A DNA stretch of 64,000 bases. Source: Sipunculus nudus. Lineage: Eukaryota; Annelida; Sipuncula; Golfingiida; Sipunculidae. The DNA lies in NCBI GenBank assembly GCA_026874595.1, contig CM049320.1:18674988-18738987 (forward strand), in the 5' to 3' direction. This document shows positions 1 through 12,149 of this stretch, one piece after another. The position numbers and the translations under genes are program-made. How positions within the stretch are numbered: position 1 is the first letter of the stretch; the number at the start of each line of letters is the position of its first letter. Below the pieces are notes generated by a model. It was not told where the DNA came from and searched no databases. It saw only the letters and a list, made by a program, of their open reading frames with translations.

Positions 1-513
1 TTGTGCTGAAAGCGTTTTTCGGTATTTATAGTCCAACCACAGTGTGAATTAGGATTCAGGATGCTTCAGATCTCAATCTGGTTTAAGCCAGACTGAATCT
101 TGTATTCATTTTTTTCCAGATAGGGGTTTGGACCTTCAGGGCTTACAATATAAAAAAAATTAAGAGTTCTGGACGCTCAGGCCAAACGTTTAGTGCGTCA
201 TATTTCAATATTGAGCTTCCCAAAGGGAGGCGATCGTAGTGTGAAGTGTATTAATTTGTGATTGTTTTATAATAAACATCATTTTCGTACAATTACATGA
301 TTAGGTACTGCGTCAGTGTATGATTATTGGACCATTGTGAAATCTATGCTCAGTGACCAGAACACTTAACTGGTTTCTGAGATAGACATCAATGGTCATT
401 GACGGCTACAAAAGCCAACTTAGATACTCTCCGTCTAAAACCAGAATTTTTCGCGGTTGGACGCTTGGACTACCATTTACGAGCGTCCGAGCGGACGTTT
501 ACTCCCGCGTTCT

Positions 514-515
<2 letters not shown>
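1..515. other. No gene recognised
   Basis: AT-rich sequence with no long open frame, no splice-flanked coding segment and no repeat that I can match elsewhere in the window. A short GC-rich hairpin (GCGTCCG/CGGACGT) lies at about 484-498, just before the first (TA)n tract. Confidence 0.5.
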
Positions 516-547
<32 letters not shown>

Positions 548-587
548 GGAATATAATAGAACTTATGTTCAACTACTGCGATGTCGG

Positions 588-624
<37 letters not shown>
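516..624. repeat. Two (TA)n microsatellites
   Basis: Near-pure TA dinucleotide tracts at 516-544 and 589-624, separated by about 44 bp of unique sequence. They create spurious Tyr-Ile open frames. Confidence 0.95.
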
Positions 625-628
<4 letters not shown>

Positions 629-2030
629 TAGATAAGATACAGTTTAAACAAACGTCTTTCAATATATTGGGTTCTTAAATCGAACAACTTCATTGGTACT
701 GGCTTAAAGTGGTATACATTAGTATTGAACCCATTTTAAAGAACACTAACATGTAAATAAAGTGATCAACATGCAGTAGGGTCATATTTTTATCTATTGC
801 ATGGGCTATATAAGGAAAAACTTTGTAAAGAAATTTGTATCATATAATCAAACACTAGATCTCATGTGTTTCGTCGTAATGTATTCCCATACTGACATGT
901 GCAGTGAATGGCTGAAAAATGTTTATCTCCGATGTAAGAATTGATTTGACAGGATATACTACAACACTACGTAAAGGGAAGTGATGAAGAAACATGCATT
1001 TTTTACAGATAAGTCTTTTACTCAAACAGATAATTACAAGATTTTTACGAGATGTAAAATAGATTTTTGACTGAACAAAACAGGTTTTGTTGGAAAAAAA
1101 ACCTGAGCTACAACCATAGCAGACTGATATATAAGGAATAATATATCAGGGTTAGCATGAACAAAATTAGTTTATTGTAAAATTAAAAATTCCTGCCTGA
1201 CGGCTGTTATTAAGTGGGGAGTGGCAAACATAGTTATATAAATGTATGTCTTCTAAGGTCATGCGATATAGATATTTACACATTCAATGACTTACCTGAA
1301 TATACAGTTGTGCCTTCATTGTTTATATTTTGGCATTCATTTATCATCTGGGAGGTAAGCACAAGTGAAATAAATGAAGAAAGTAACAGCAGTCGTACTG
1401 CGCCGTCTACCTTATTCGGTCTCATTTCTTGTGTCATGCTGCATTTTGAAGGTTTCTTAACAAATTATAAAATTGTGCGTCAGTTGACGGAACTAGAACA
1501 GAAACAGATTAAGCAAACACATTATAACGCATATGTAAAAAAGTATAGTTTGGATAAAAGACAAATTTCATTTATCATATTAACATCAAAGAAGCGAATA
1601 ATGATATCATTTTAGTGCCTTAGTATTCTCTTTATGCTGATTGCTGAAACTGATACGTTTTTTCCATATACATATATATGTGTGTATGTGTGTGTCGTGT
1701 AGAATTTCGAGAACTATGCAATGTGTACATTCTATGCATTATCTATAGACTGTTTACATTCTAGGGTCTAAATACTGATATGTGGACATGGCCAGGATTT
1801 TGGAATATGTACAATTAAACTGATTTTACAAGTTTAAGGAGTCTAGTTAAATAAAACTTTTTTTACAGTTTATATATATTTATTGGGTAAGTGATAAAAA
1901 TGTGATGCGGACTTGTTAATTGAAACATATTAATTCACATTACATATTTTCAGTTTGTTGATTTTTATTGAGCACTGATAAGGAACCAGATCATTCATTC
2001 TGTAGTCTATATTCTATCGATTGTGTTATC
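625..2030. other. Unassigned AT-rich region; one 133-codon open frame
   Basis: An open frame at 1214-1615 (+, 133 codons) is the longest here. Its product shows no motif, signal peptide or family that I recognise, and its composition matches surrounding AT-rich DNA, so I do not call it a gene. Two degenerate copies of the palindromic unit described at 2031-2168 lie at about 1718-1735 and 1750-1764. A short TG/TA-rich stretch lies at 1668-1700. Confidence 0.4.
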
Positions 2031-2168
2031 GAATGTACACATTCTATACATAACCAATGGAATGTACACATTCTATAACCTTGGTCCATAGAATGTACAC
2101 ATTCCATAGTTTGAATATGGAATATATATATTATACTGTTTGACCATAGAATGTATACATTCTATAGT
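2031..2168. repeat. 29-bp minisatellite of near-palindromic units
   Basis: Five units start at 2031, 2060, 2091, 2120 and 2149, giving periods of 29, 31, 29 and 29. Each unit carries a near-palindrome of the form GAATGTACACATTCTA, followed by 10-14 bp of variable sequence. The fourth unit has drifted towards pure AT. Each unit can fold on itself. Confidence 0.75.
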
Positions 2169-2890
2169 AAGCTTAAATCTATAAGACATATGATAACCTT
2201 TACTGGTCAAAACTTACTCAGACGACCACCTTAAAAATGCATCCACCTTTTCAATGTCCCCATGGTGGTCATAATTCGGAGGTTTCAATATTTATATGTA
2301 TAAGTAAGTTTTGACCCCCCTAGGGGTTATTTGTGTTTAAATTACGGACAGGCAACCTCATAACTAATGTAGATTGAAATAAACGAATCCTATAATGAAA
2401 GAAAATGTCACCTAAGGTTCTATGTTTTAATAAATGCATTAATATTTGTTTACGTTAGGCCGTTATGCAGCTGGCATCAAAAGCTTATTCTTTCGCCCAT
2501 CTCAAATCCCTGAGTGTATCCAATATGCAACGTGAAGTGTGCGTAATGGTTCTGATAGTTTTTTTGTTCTATAGATAAGAAAGTAAAAGGTATATGAGTA
2601 GTAAGAGCTGTTGTCACAAAAAAGCGCAACATCTTTCCTTGCATCTTCCCCGACAATATATCTGTGAGGTGTGCACGAGGCAAAAAAAAAAAATTATAAG
2701 CTCAGTTATATAACAGTTCAATTTATCCTATAAGGTTCTTTGCGCCTAGACATCAAATCCGCTAACAATACCGACTGTGTGATGTAACAAGTGCCTGTCA
2801 CAATGGAAAGCTATATTCGCCTAGAAGTCTTACCGCAGTTTGATACACGATTAAGACACTATGTCTACTCTGAAATTTGCTCATTCTTAT
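2169..2890. other. No gene recognised
   Basis: AT-rich. A 68-codon open frame on the minus strand (2477-2683) has no recognisable feature. No repeat in this stretch matches elsewhere in the window. Confidence 0.4.
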
Positions 2891-4485
2891 AGCGCTCGAT
2901 CTGTACTATTTTTCATCTCTTAGTTTATCAAGGGGTACTTTCCTCATACCGAGATATAGTGTATAAACAACACTAGATGACCATAGGTCGAGCGCTTGCC
3001 GGAAATGATGTGGAAACAAAATGTTAACGAGCAATGAAGAATTGGAAGAAAACAAGCTACAATTAAGCAGTCTTACCAACAATTGGCCAACATTAATATA
3101 TTTAAGTGGTTCGACTGCAGCGCCCAATAGTAACAATACCCAGAAAATGAAAAATGGATTAGATTAGATGTACCAGTTTCAAAAGTATTCATGAAAAACT
3201 GTAACTTGTAGATTGCTATATGTAAGATGCAAGCTCCTGGAAGCAGGGCAAATTGAGGACAACTGGCAAACAGACAGACGTACTGACAAAGTGACACAAG
3301 GTTGAGAACAGATGACTTAACCAATTTATGGAAAACTCCCAGGGGAAGACAATTTGCTATAATTTATGTAATAAAGATTTATAGTTTTGGAGATATGCCC
3401 GAAACATGATATGTTAAAGTTCGTTGACTGCAGCGCCCCGTTAGGGACAAAACCCCTGAACATTTCAGAAGGATTCCTTCGTAACTGTGGCCTTAAGAAT
3501 GGTATATGTAAGATACAAGAACCAGCAAGCAGGCGAATTTGAGGACGAATGATAAACAGACAGATATACTAACAAAGTAACAGAAGAATGAGACCATATG
3601 ACTTACTCAGGTTAAGGGGAAGACCAAGAGAAAGAAAATAAGCTATAGTTTTTGTAATTGAGGTTAATAATTTTGGAAATATGGCTTAAAAATTATTTGT
3701 TGTGGAGGGTCATGTGCAGCGCCCCTAGCGGCCATATTCGGAAAATAAAAATTCCTTTCGAGATATTAGTGTAAGACAGAAGATGTACCAGTTCCAAAAG
3801 GATTCCTTCAAATCTGTGGCCTGTAGAATGCTATATGTAAGACACAAGAATCAGCAAGCAGGCGAATTTGAGGACAACTGACAAACAGAAAGACATACTG
3901 ACAAGGTAATACAAGCGTCAGTAAAAATGACTTAACCAATTTATGAAGAAGTCCCGGAGGAAGCAAATAAGCCATAGTTTCTGTAATTGAGAATTATAGT
4001 TATGGAGATATGGATAAAAAAATGATATATTTGGGAGGTTTGAGTGCAGCGCCCCCTAGCGGCCATATTCGGAAATTAAAAAAAATTCCTTTCGAGATAT
4101 AAGAGAAAAACATAACATGTACCAGTTTCAAAAGGATTCCTTCCAAACTGTGGCCTGTAGTGCTATGTAGGCGAAGAACCAGCAAGCAGGCGAATTTAAG
4201 GACAACTGACAGACAGACATACTGACAAAGTGACACAAAATTTAGACCAGATGACTTTCCCAGGCTATGAAGAAGACCCAGAGGAAAAAAAAACAAGATA
4301 TAGTTTCTGTAACTGAGGTTTATAGTTTTTGGGATATGTCAAATAAATGATATGTTCGGGAGGTTCAGGTGCAGCGCTCCCTAGCTGCCATATCCGGAAA
4401 ATGAAAAATTCGTTTCTAGATATTAATGTCAGACATAAGATATATATGGACTCTAGGCTGTCACTAAGCGATAACTAGAAATATC

Positions 4486-4506
4486 TCGTTTGACGAGATA
4501 TTACAG
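4486..4506. repeat. Perfect 9-bp-stem hairpin in the composite repeat
   Basis: ATATCTCGT and ACGAGATAT are separated by TTG. Equivalent positions in the other composite copies (about 19863, 21880 and 30901) keep the CTCGT...ACGAG stem with minor changes. Confidence 0.7.
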
Positions 4507-4644
4507 AGGATATTGCGAGACTTGTAATATAATCAAATAACACTACTTGCATGCTACCTGATACAAAAAAAACTAGACCTCTGTAGCTTTAAAACTGACA
4601 AAGACTACTTATTTTCAAACATCAGCAATTTTCTCCGAAAACGC

Positions 4645-4658
4645 GTTACCATGGTTAC
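4645..4658. promoter_or_regulatory. X-box-like palindrome in the composite repeat
   Basis: GTTACCATGGTTAC is a near-perfect palindrome that resembles the RFX-family X-box (GTTGCCATGGYAAC). Homologous positions recur in the plus-strand copies at 19690-19703, 21717-21730, 29728-29741 and 30734-30747. Binding is inferred from motif identity only. Confidence 0.35.
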
Positions 4659-4794
4659 CGCAAATTGAGTAAGATACACACCAGAAGACGGGCCAGAAGA
4701 CGATTAAAATTAGCTTCAGTTAAAGTAAATACGACTAACGGTGACAAAGATATTAAGAACAAACCGTTTTGTATACATTTGATGACCCTGACCT

Positions 4795-4807
4795 TGACCT
4801 TTGACCT
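4795..4807 (-). promoter_or_regulatory. Perfect DR1 nuclear-receptor-type site in the composite repeat
   Basis: TGACCTTTGACCT is the reverse complement of two AGGTCA half-sites spaced by one base. The same DR1 occurs at 18929-18941. Occupancy is not shown by sequence. Confidence 0.35.
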
Positions 4808-5005
4808 ATATTGACCAAAAACAATAGGCTTCTGTCATTTTACATTTTCCATCAACTAAGTTTGAAAGCGATTGCTGCAAAATTGCGATCTGTAGAGAGG
4901 GAACAGACTGACAGACAAACATACAGACAGACAGACAGACATTCGCGACTGACCAACCAGCTTGCCGAAATCGGAGATTTCCGGCAAGCAATGATGTTGA
5001 GTTTA

Positions 5006-7167
5006 ATATGAACCAATCATAGTTCTTTATTGACCATCGAGCTAAAAGCTAAGGGCCTTTGCATTGTGGGTGTAGTAAACGGCCGACTCGATAAAAGTTA
5101 TGAAACCGCAAAGCAAACATTCCTGGTTCGGTCTTATCATCAGTTAACACACTTTGATCTCTGCGTTCTGTAATGCATTCGTTTGCATCCAGTGAATGTT
5201 TAATATTAGTGGTCCCATAAATCAAGTTCAGATCATCCTTCAATTTCAAAATAAGTGCCCGTAAAACAGAAAAAGAGATGCCCGCTATTCCGAAATAAAA
5301 ATATACGATATGAATAGAAATAAAATATCGGCTTCATGAAAAAGTACTTGTTATTTAATGGAAGTCCCTATGCCGATTGGGGTGATTCTGTGAGGTTATC
5401 GTCTAAACCCAGTCTTGCAAAATGAGAACAATGTCAAGCTATGTAAAAAAATATATATTGACGTTTTTAAATATTATGCACAATCATAATTATAATTTGG
5501 CTTCAATTATTGAATCAAAGTCAGCCATACCACGATCCATAGAATACACTCATAACATTTTTCGGATGTATCAATTGCAGAGACTATTTGTAGTCGCTTC
5601 TAGAAACTCTTCGAGAAATCATTTATCATAAATTTGCACAAAACACCTAAATAATTACCCACTGAAGACTAAACAAATTGTTTGGTAATAACTATGGAAC
5701 TGTGTTTCACAAAGAAACAACATAGATACTAGAGCCCATATAATTTAAAAATCGCTTTGTTAACTATACTTCGGGAATCTTGCAAGAAGTGTATGGTAGC
5801 CGACATTGTATTACCGACAGAATTGGGAGAGAGAGAGAGACAAAAAGAGAGAGAGGGTGGAGAGAGAACTCCCAGTGGGTGCAATTGGCCCTACACAGAG
5901 CAAGCACGTTGAATTATCCACACTCCCCGTTATGAAAAAAAAAAAAATAATAATAAAATAAAATAACCGGCGGACCTTACTCGTACGTTCCTATTCTCTC
6001 CATTTCGACCCCCGTCACCCAGCTTGCAACATCGGGTTTTTAGTCTGTATACAAATGGCGGTCATATATATTGACTGGAAGGACTATCCAGTCAAGGTTC
6101 GGTGAAGGGTTGCGGAAAGTATGGCCAGCATATCGTTCAGGCGGGAATTTATCTGCGGAGAGATTTAAATTTGGTTCCAGGTGGTTATGGACTGGTTACT
6201 TTGAGAGCGTTTATTTGTGACAACGCCCAAATATTTAATAAATACGATTTTTTAGTGCACTCATTGGTAAACTTCTACCACTCACTCTGTCTCCGACCTT
6301 TTTAGGATTGTAGGCCGAAACATCGAAGTACTGGTGGTAAAGTACCCGCTTTGGACATTGTTCAAAGACCAATTAGCTCACTGCTTTCCAGTAATTTATC
6401 TGATATAATAAGAGCTATTTTCATATAAGCGTACAAAAAAAATGTTATGGCTGACACTTTTGCTCTAGGGGTATCACAGAAGACAAAGGATTATTCAAAT
6501 GAGAAATAAGATATAACACCACAAAAGTAACCACAGCAATTTTGTAAAGTTTAGTTGAACAACATAGGAAATGAACCAGTAAATCTACATAATAAATCAT
6601 GATAAAAATATAAATACATAAACCGCTGTCACTTATTAGAAAGCCTACCATAAAGTACTTTTATGAGTAATATTGAGCACTTCAATATATACACATATGA
6701 TTATAAATTATGTATATTTATACACAAACGACACATAAAAACATAAATACATGTATACATAGATGCATACATATCTATTATTAAATTTGTTTGTGTTTGG
6801 GAGGATCAAACACGCTGATTGCATGTAGATTGACACAATAATGGCAAATAGAAGCAGCTCACTCAGTTGCTCACCCATTCAAAGCTGGGAAGTGGGAAGC
6901 AAAGACTAAAATGGATGTATGGTAGAGTCCTGGCCTGATGTGTAAGATGAAAACCAGACCCAAAAAGTGTTGCACACTAATCATAGGTGTTAAGTATTCT
7001 CATTATAAGACCTTCCATATTCCTGCTGGTGTTCTTTGCCTCTGTTCCTCTCAGCCTTTTTGCTTCTTACATAATGTGTGAAACTTACTCCTGTTACACT
7101 CAGTCACATTCATAGTCAGTGGACCTTGCTGTCAAGTACTCTGGTCCATCACAACCCCCCCTCCCCA

Positions 7168-7170
<3 letters not shown>
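5006..7170. other. No gene recognised; GA-rich and A-rich patches
   Basis: A GA-rich stretch lies at about 5829-5866 and an A/AAT-rich stretch at about 5935-5968. Open frames here are at most 69 codons and lack recognisable features. The stretch 6000-6300 is less AT-rich than its surroundings, but I cannot assign it. Confidence 0.4.

Positions 7171-7242
<72 letters not shown>
7171..7242. repeat. Compound (CT)n(TA)n microsatellite
   Basis: A CT tract at 7171-7215 runs directly into a TA tract at 7216-7242. The same compound arrangement occurs at 41248-41345 and, as (TA)n(GA)n, at 59349-59434 and 61972-62067. Confidence 0.95.
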
Positions 7243-7243
<1 letters not shown>

Positions 7244-7436
7244 CCAGGAAAACTTAAAAGATGCATCTTAATTATATATAACTCCAAGTTAACACATAGA
7301 ATCTTATTAACACTGGTATAACTGGACTTTAAAAAGGACGCAGCTCTTGTGTGTACCTGCTTTTTTAAAGAATTATCACACTCACAATCAGTTGCTTAAG
7401 CTCTTAAGTAGTCAATCATAACATCTCTCTCTCAGA

Positions 7437-7440
7437 ATAT

Positions 7441-7494
<54 letters not shown>
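7437..7494. repeat. (TA)n microsatellite
   Basis: An almost pure TA tract with a single AAAT interruption near 7453. Confidence 0.95.
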
Positions 7495-7496
<2 letters not shown>

Positions 7497-8807
7497 ATGA
7501 ATTAGAACAAGGGACCCATGAGGGATCATTACCACCATTCACAATGAGCATATCAAAATTTACATATGAGCTTGCATCAGGGTTTTGTTCAAATTTAAAT
7601 GCAAATGTTAAGTTGTTTCCTAAATTCAAATGCAAGTGCATTCATTTTTGTTTTCAAATGGAAATGCGTTTAAATGCTTTTAAATACAAATGCAATTGTC
7701 TATATAAACTGTATATATATATAAATATATATATAAAATATACCCTTTTTCCATTACAAAAAATGCGCACCAACATTTTTAACGTTTCTATATATTTAAG
7801 TTGTTGTTCCTGTGATTGTTTTCCTTAATCAAAATGAACATTAAATAGATTTAAATCCTGTAGTATTAACGAGGTTCCTTTTTTAGCTAATTTATGATCA
7901 GTACATTATAAATCAAGTTCCGGTAGGTTCATATCCATCATAGTGAAAGATACTATCTTTTACATTTCACACAGAAATGTTAGAAAGAAAGTGAACAACT
8001 TCGTGTTAAGCGTATTTATAAATCATTATAATGAGGATTAAATAATCCTTAGACATAAAAAAAATAAAAGAATATTTGGTCCAATATAATGCAGTTAAAA
8101 AGAATCGGTTCCTGTTCAACAAAACATAAACGAAGTATGTATGCTTATCTGAATTTCTTTTAATTATAGAATATACAATGTGCACATAGTCCTTCTTTTT
8201 TGTAACATTCAAATTCAACCTATTCATGTTCATTAAAACATTAAGGTCATGTAAATATTATCTACCACCAATTTACTACATCTCATTAGATTAATCTATT
8301 TCAATTTATTTTGTTGCTATATTTAATTTAATTTGTAGCATTTTATGTAGAACTTTCTACAACTTGGAGAAAATGCATAGGCCCGTATGCAAACTTACCC
8401 AAATATAGTCTTTAAATGTGACAGAAACGAACTGCTTGATTTCAATTGACCATGACCTAAGCAAGTTTAAAATATATATGTACTAACAGAATAATGTTTA
8501 AACTAATGATCTATAAAATATATATTCATTGTTTATAGGTTTGAGATGAAGTCCATATATGATTTTTAATAAAATTATAATGAGGCCAAATTCCAATTTA
8601 ACATATTAAGAAATTCATGAAAATTTACTAATGCAATTGGTTTTATTAATAGAGATCTGTCTGCAAGTAGGGCTATAAATATTAGTCGTAATACCGATGT
8701 CTGCTTGTACTTATAGCTCTTCAGTAAATTACTTAACTGCTTTTCGTGAATAGTCCAGACGTTTATTTCTGGGGCAATGTGTCCGGGTCCGGAGCTCTGA
8801 AAACTTC
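7495..8807. other. No gene recognised
   Basis: AT-rich. Stretch 7560-7700 repeats the degenerate phrase 'AAATGCAAATG' several times. The longest frames are 94 codons (+, 7544-7828) and 90 codons (-, 8575-8847), with no recognisable domain. Confidence 0.4.
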
Positions 8808-9015
8808 CTCTAAGGCTTCTTGTGTAGGTGTTTATTACACATGACAAAACATAAAATTTTCAAACACACATATTTGTTTAAACCGTAGTAGTTAGACTCT
8901 TAGCTCCGAAGCAAAGAATCAGGGTCCTTTAAGGCTTCTTCAGTAGGTGTTTAATACGTATGATAAACATTAGATTTTCAAATACATATTTGTTCAAACC
9001 ACAGTACTTAGACCG
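8808..9015. repeat. Two-copy direct repeat, period ~117 bp
   Basis: Segments starting near 8810 and 8927 share the block 'AAGGCTTCTT..GTAGGTGTTTA', then 'CATGACAAA..ATAAAATTTTCAAA' and 'CATATTTGTT.AAACC'. The copies are diverged. Confidence 0.65.
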
Positions 9016-9574
9016 CAATACTGCATGGGCCTCATCACCTTTTGTCTTGCATTATGGAATATTAATTTTTAAATGCGTGAGATTTTTTTATATCACCTTT
9101 TTATAATGAGATAATATTTATACTGATCATAAATCTAATTAGATGATATCAAGTGTGGTCTTTGGTTATTTATTATTGCAGAACTGAACAGTGAAAACTT
9201 ATCACTTAATCATCGTATTTATTTTGGATGTCACAGGCGTGTTATTAAATAAACATTCACATAATTAAAATATAAGCGTGGGTGAGTATTGTTCTTAAAT
9301 AATAACAATGGCTAGCCATAAAAGTATTCATATTCTAAATCATCAATTTCTTACATTTTGGAATAATAATAAAACCTAATAATAATGATAAGATCGGTCA
9401 AACTACATATTCCTACATAAACTTGAAGCAGCTCTTATGGTCCTTCGTTTTGTTTTGGTTACTTGTAAAATGGACAACCTGAGTCGACATTTAATAAGCA
9501 AATTATAATAGGATTATGACATTAAGCAGAGGAAATTGATTCATTTTCACTCCACATCTTAGGTTTAACTGCGA

Positions 9575-9745
9575 AAGGTACTCATTACAGTACTCATAAG
9601 TACATTTGGATAACTCGGTACTTGTACTCGAGTACTGTCATAAAATAGCTAAGTAACTCGTACTTTTACTCGAGTACTTTATAAGTACTCACTCGAGTAC
9701 TTTATAAGTACTCAGTACTTGTAATCAATTACTTTCATTGTACTC
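9575..9745. repeat. Cluster of ACTCGAGTACT palindromic motifs
   Basis: The palindromic core ACTCGAGTAC and its half-forms (GTACTCG, AAGTACTC, AGTACTTGTA) recur at least eight times over about 170 bp. The block CTCGAGTACTTTATAAGTAC occurs twice in tandem at about 9669-9715. No open frame is present. The cluster may be a subterminal repeat region of a DNA element, but no terminus is defined. Confidence 0.5.
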
Positions 9746-9754
9746 GGACCAAAC

Positions 9755-9935
9755 TCTAAGCAATGAGATTTTCCTCTGCTGGCTCCAACACAGGAACGCT
9801 CTGGGGCTTAATGGGAAGACTGTGCCTTACAGTACTTCACCCACAGACGAGTCCTCCTTTCGGTGTGATGCTTAGTCTGATGTAACGATCTCGTGGTAGA
9901 TTAGCACCATGCTAAGGGTGGTTTGTTACATAATT
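9755..9935 (+). mobile_element. SINE fragment (tail part, same family as 33467 and 42793)
   Basis: Segment 9785-9870 aligns with the central part of the two full SINEs. It shares GCTCTG..GGCTTAATGGG.AGACT, then a variable block, then ACGAGT..TCCTTTCGG. The tRNA-like head is missing, and divergence is much greater than between the full copies. Confidence 0.45.
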
Positions 9936-9964
9936 ATAACATTGAAAACAATGTCCTTATTTGT

Positions 9965-9968
<4 letters not shown>

Positions 9969-10002
<34 letters not shown>

Positions 10003-10632
10003 AACAATCATGATATGTATGGGGTTCAATATTAACAACAAGTCTATAGGGCGTCAATAATAATAATAAAAAAAATAATCTTTTTGGAGCTTGAGGCCCC
10101 ATGTTATTAATAATAAAATTATAATAACAAGAATTATTGTAATAGGTATAAACAAATCTAAACAACTTTCAAAAGGTAAAAGGTAAAGGTAAAGGTAGTA
10201 GGGGTTTATAGTCTGATATCACCGATGATGTCAGTCTCATCCGACTTAATTTACACTTTGCATTCCTGGTCTTTCGGGCCTTTTCATTCTTGTAGCTTTT
10301 CCCGGCTCCCTAAGGAGCATACACCAAGCGACCAAACACGGCGCTACAAGGTAATTCATTCTATATTTGCCTGACACCCTTGTCTGACCAGTCTCCGTTA
10401 ACTCATGGGCTAAGAGAACGCACCCTTGTGTTAAAGACTTTGGTATGGAGTCTTAGCGAGGAAAGCGGTCAGATCGAGACGCGAACCAACAACCATGCGG
10501 TCACGAGTCAAGCGCACTAACCATTACGCCACCACGCTCCACAAAAAATGGTATGATAGGTCTCTCGGGTCCTAGGAGACACAAGATAATATACAGTAAA
10601 ATAATAATAATAGTAATAATAATAATAATATT
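9969..10632. repeat. Scattered (AAT)n tracts
   Basis: AAT-rich runs lie at 9969-9998, around 10040-10075 and at about 10600-10632, on both sides of the SINE at 10178-10545. Confidence 0.8.
10178..10545 (-). mobile_element. tRNA-derived SINE, minus strand
   Basis: Read on the minus strand, the sequence opens near 10545 with an A-box-like element (TGGCGTAATGGTTAGTGCG) and then a B-box-like element (GGTTCGCGTCTCGA), spaced as in a tRNA head. A body of about 270 bp follows and ends at 10178-10200 in an AGGTAAAGGTAAA-type simple tail read in reverse. Both box motifs and their spacing are visible. The body differs from the SINE family at 33467, 41633 and 42793, so this is a second family. Confidence 0.7.
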
Positions 10633-12078
10633 AATCATTGGTTTTATGTATCTAGATCTGCATCAATATATAATGAGAGATTGGTATATCCATCACTGCA
10701 TTATGCATTGCTAAAAACGGCTTTAGATGGCAATTACATCCAACCTTGTGGTTAAACATTGCCGCATATCACGCTCCCGCATTGGGTGAACATTAACTGG
10801 AGGCCCTCTTGGGGAATGTGAAAATCCATGACTGCTTTTAGGTCAGACATTCCCATAATCTGAATTAAAGAATAAAGCGAATTAGGGAACAGTTTCCGTA
10901 ACGTTAAAGTAAGGTTATTTTTGTGTACTCTGTCTTATCATATAGGGCCTACTCTTAAATTCTACCAACATCTATCAACGGCTTATTTGACCGTTATTTT
11001 ATCGTCAACTCTTGTCGGCAAAATGGCGAAATCCTTTCCCGTTATATCAGATCATAAAGAATGGTCACGTGGTACTCAATCACCAGGGCGGATTCGCCTA
11101 CCGCTACACCAGGAAGTTTTTCGGTGGGTAGCCCGTTTTTATCTCATTAAATATTATCAGGACCTGTCCTGGTGCCTGAGGGTATTGATCCCAGTTGGTC
11201 GATGGTGATAAATGTGGGACGCTTTCACTAAAATTTCCAGGGCCTTATTCCCTACTCGAGTTCGCCTCTTTAATACCTTCGTGAATAACCTTGAATCATC
11301 CCTAAGTCAATACGAATAGAAAGTTTGTCCGAAACGCAGTGAATGATGTCGAGAGTAATTTATTGTCAGGTTATCTGGTCCCGATAAGAGGGCAACCTTG
11401 GGTCTCGTTAATGTTTTACCGAGGCTGATGTGACTAGCTAGTAAAGGTAACAACACGACGCACACGGGGAACCGGAGTGAGTAGCGTGATGGTGCCAAAT
11501 TCGGATTTATATCACGGATAATTGGTAAGTAACGTGATATAGACTAATGTAAACTGGCCCAGACGATGGAATGGTTAAAACATAATTCTTCCTACTTTCA
11601 GAGGCATCAAACTTGCTCTTGCTGTGTCGCAACGCTTAGAACAGATACTACCAACTCGCAGCAAATTATATAACTGAATTACTGCCCTCTGGCAAACTAT
11701 TTCATTTAGTGATACTGAGTCACGTCTATCGGTACATGGAATCAAATTCCATTTTCATTTAAGTATCAAACGTGTATACTAAAGTCCAGGCAGGGTAATG
11801 GCTAATGCAATATGCCTGCCAAATGTCAAGTTAGCTTATGCAGTAATCGGATTTCTGGTGTTCTTTGTTAATCTGTTTAAAGATCTAAGAAGACCTCTCT
11901 TGCATATAGCTTTTAAAACCTAAAAATATGTTCATTTTTTAGTAAAAAAAACGCTTCCATAATTTATAAAAGTCAGTATCGTTGTCTATACCTGCTTTCT
12001 AAAATACCCTAAATGGTGAATAATTTGAAAAATTGTTAATTCACTCTCCCCTAATAAACACAGTTTTGTGGTGCCATA

Positions 12079-12081
<3 letters not shown>
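10546..12081. other. No gene recognised
   Basis: Segment 11030-11510 is less AT-rich and has a 95-codon plus-strand frame (10921-11208), but no domain or splice-flanked exon that I recognise. The rest is AT-rich. Confidence 0.35.

Positions 12082-12147
<66 letters not shown>
12082..12147. repeat. (TA)n microsatellite
   Basis: About 33 TA dinucleotides without interruption. Confidence 0.95.

Positions 12148-12149
<2 letters not shown>

Larger units (their letters stand above)
2891..5005 (-). repeat. Composite dispersed repeat with tandem ~320-bp monomers (minus-strand copy)
   Basis: The reverse complement of this region matches the large plus-strand array at 18366-31135. Its monomer core (GCAGCGCC on this strand, i.e. 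GGCGCTGC) recurs at about 3118, 3430, 3716, 4047 and 4371, so monomers are about 286-331 bp. Each monomer carries the same ordered blocks: a 'tataa/tctcca' box, the GGGGGCGCTG core, and a block that reads TGTCACTTTGTCAGTATGTC on the reverse strand. The remainder (4450-5005) matches the non-tandem head of the composite, including a 21-bp hairpin, an X-box-like palindrome and a DR1 site. I see no coding capacity. This could be the tandem core of a non-autonomous element, but neither terminus is defined. Confidence 0.75.

Noticed and set aside
399-678. Tyr-Ile-rich open frames over (TA)n tracts (also near 7432, 12033, 12988, 31155, 43296, 58146, 59304 and 63693)
   Set aside because: They are translations of dinucleotide repeats with no other coding signal.
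1214-1615. 133-codon open frame as a gene
   Set aside because: No domain, no codon bias distinct from the flanks and no splice context.
2031-2168. CRISPR array
   Set aside because: Units are palindromic but degenerate, spacers are 10-15 bp and partly similar, the context is eukaryotic and there are no cas genes.
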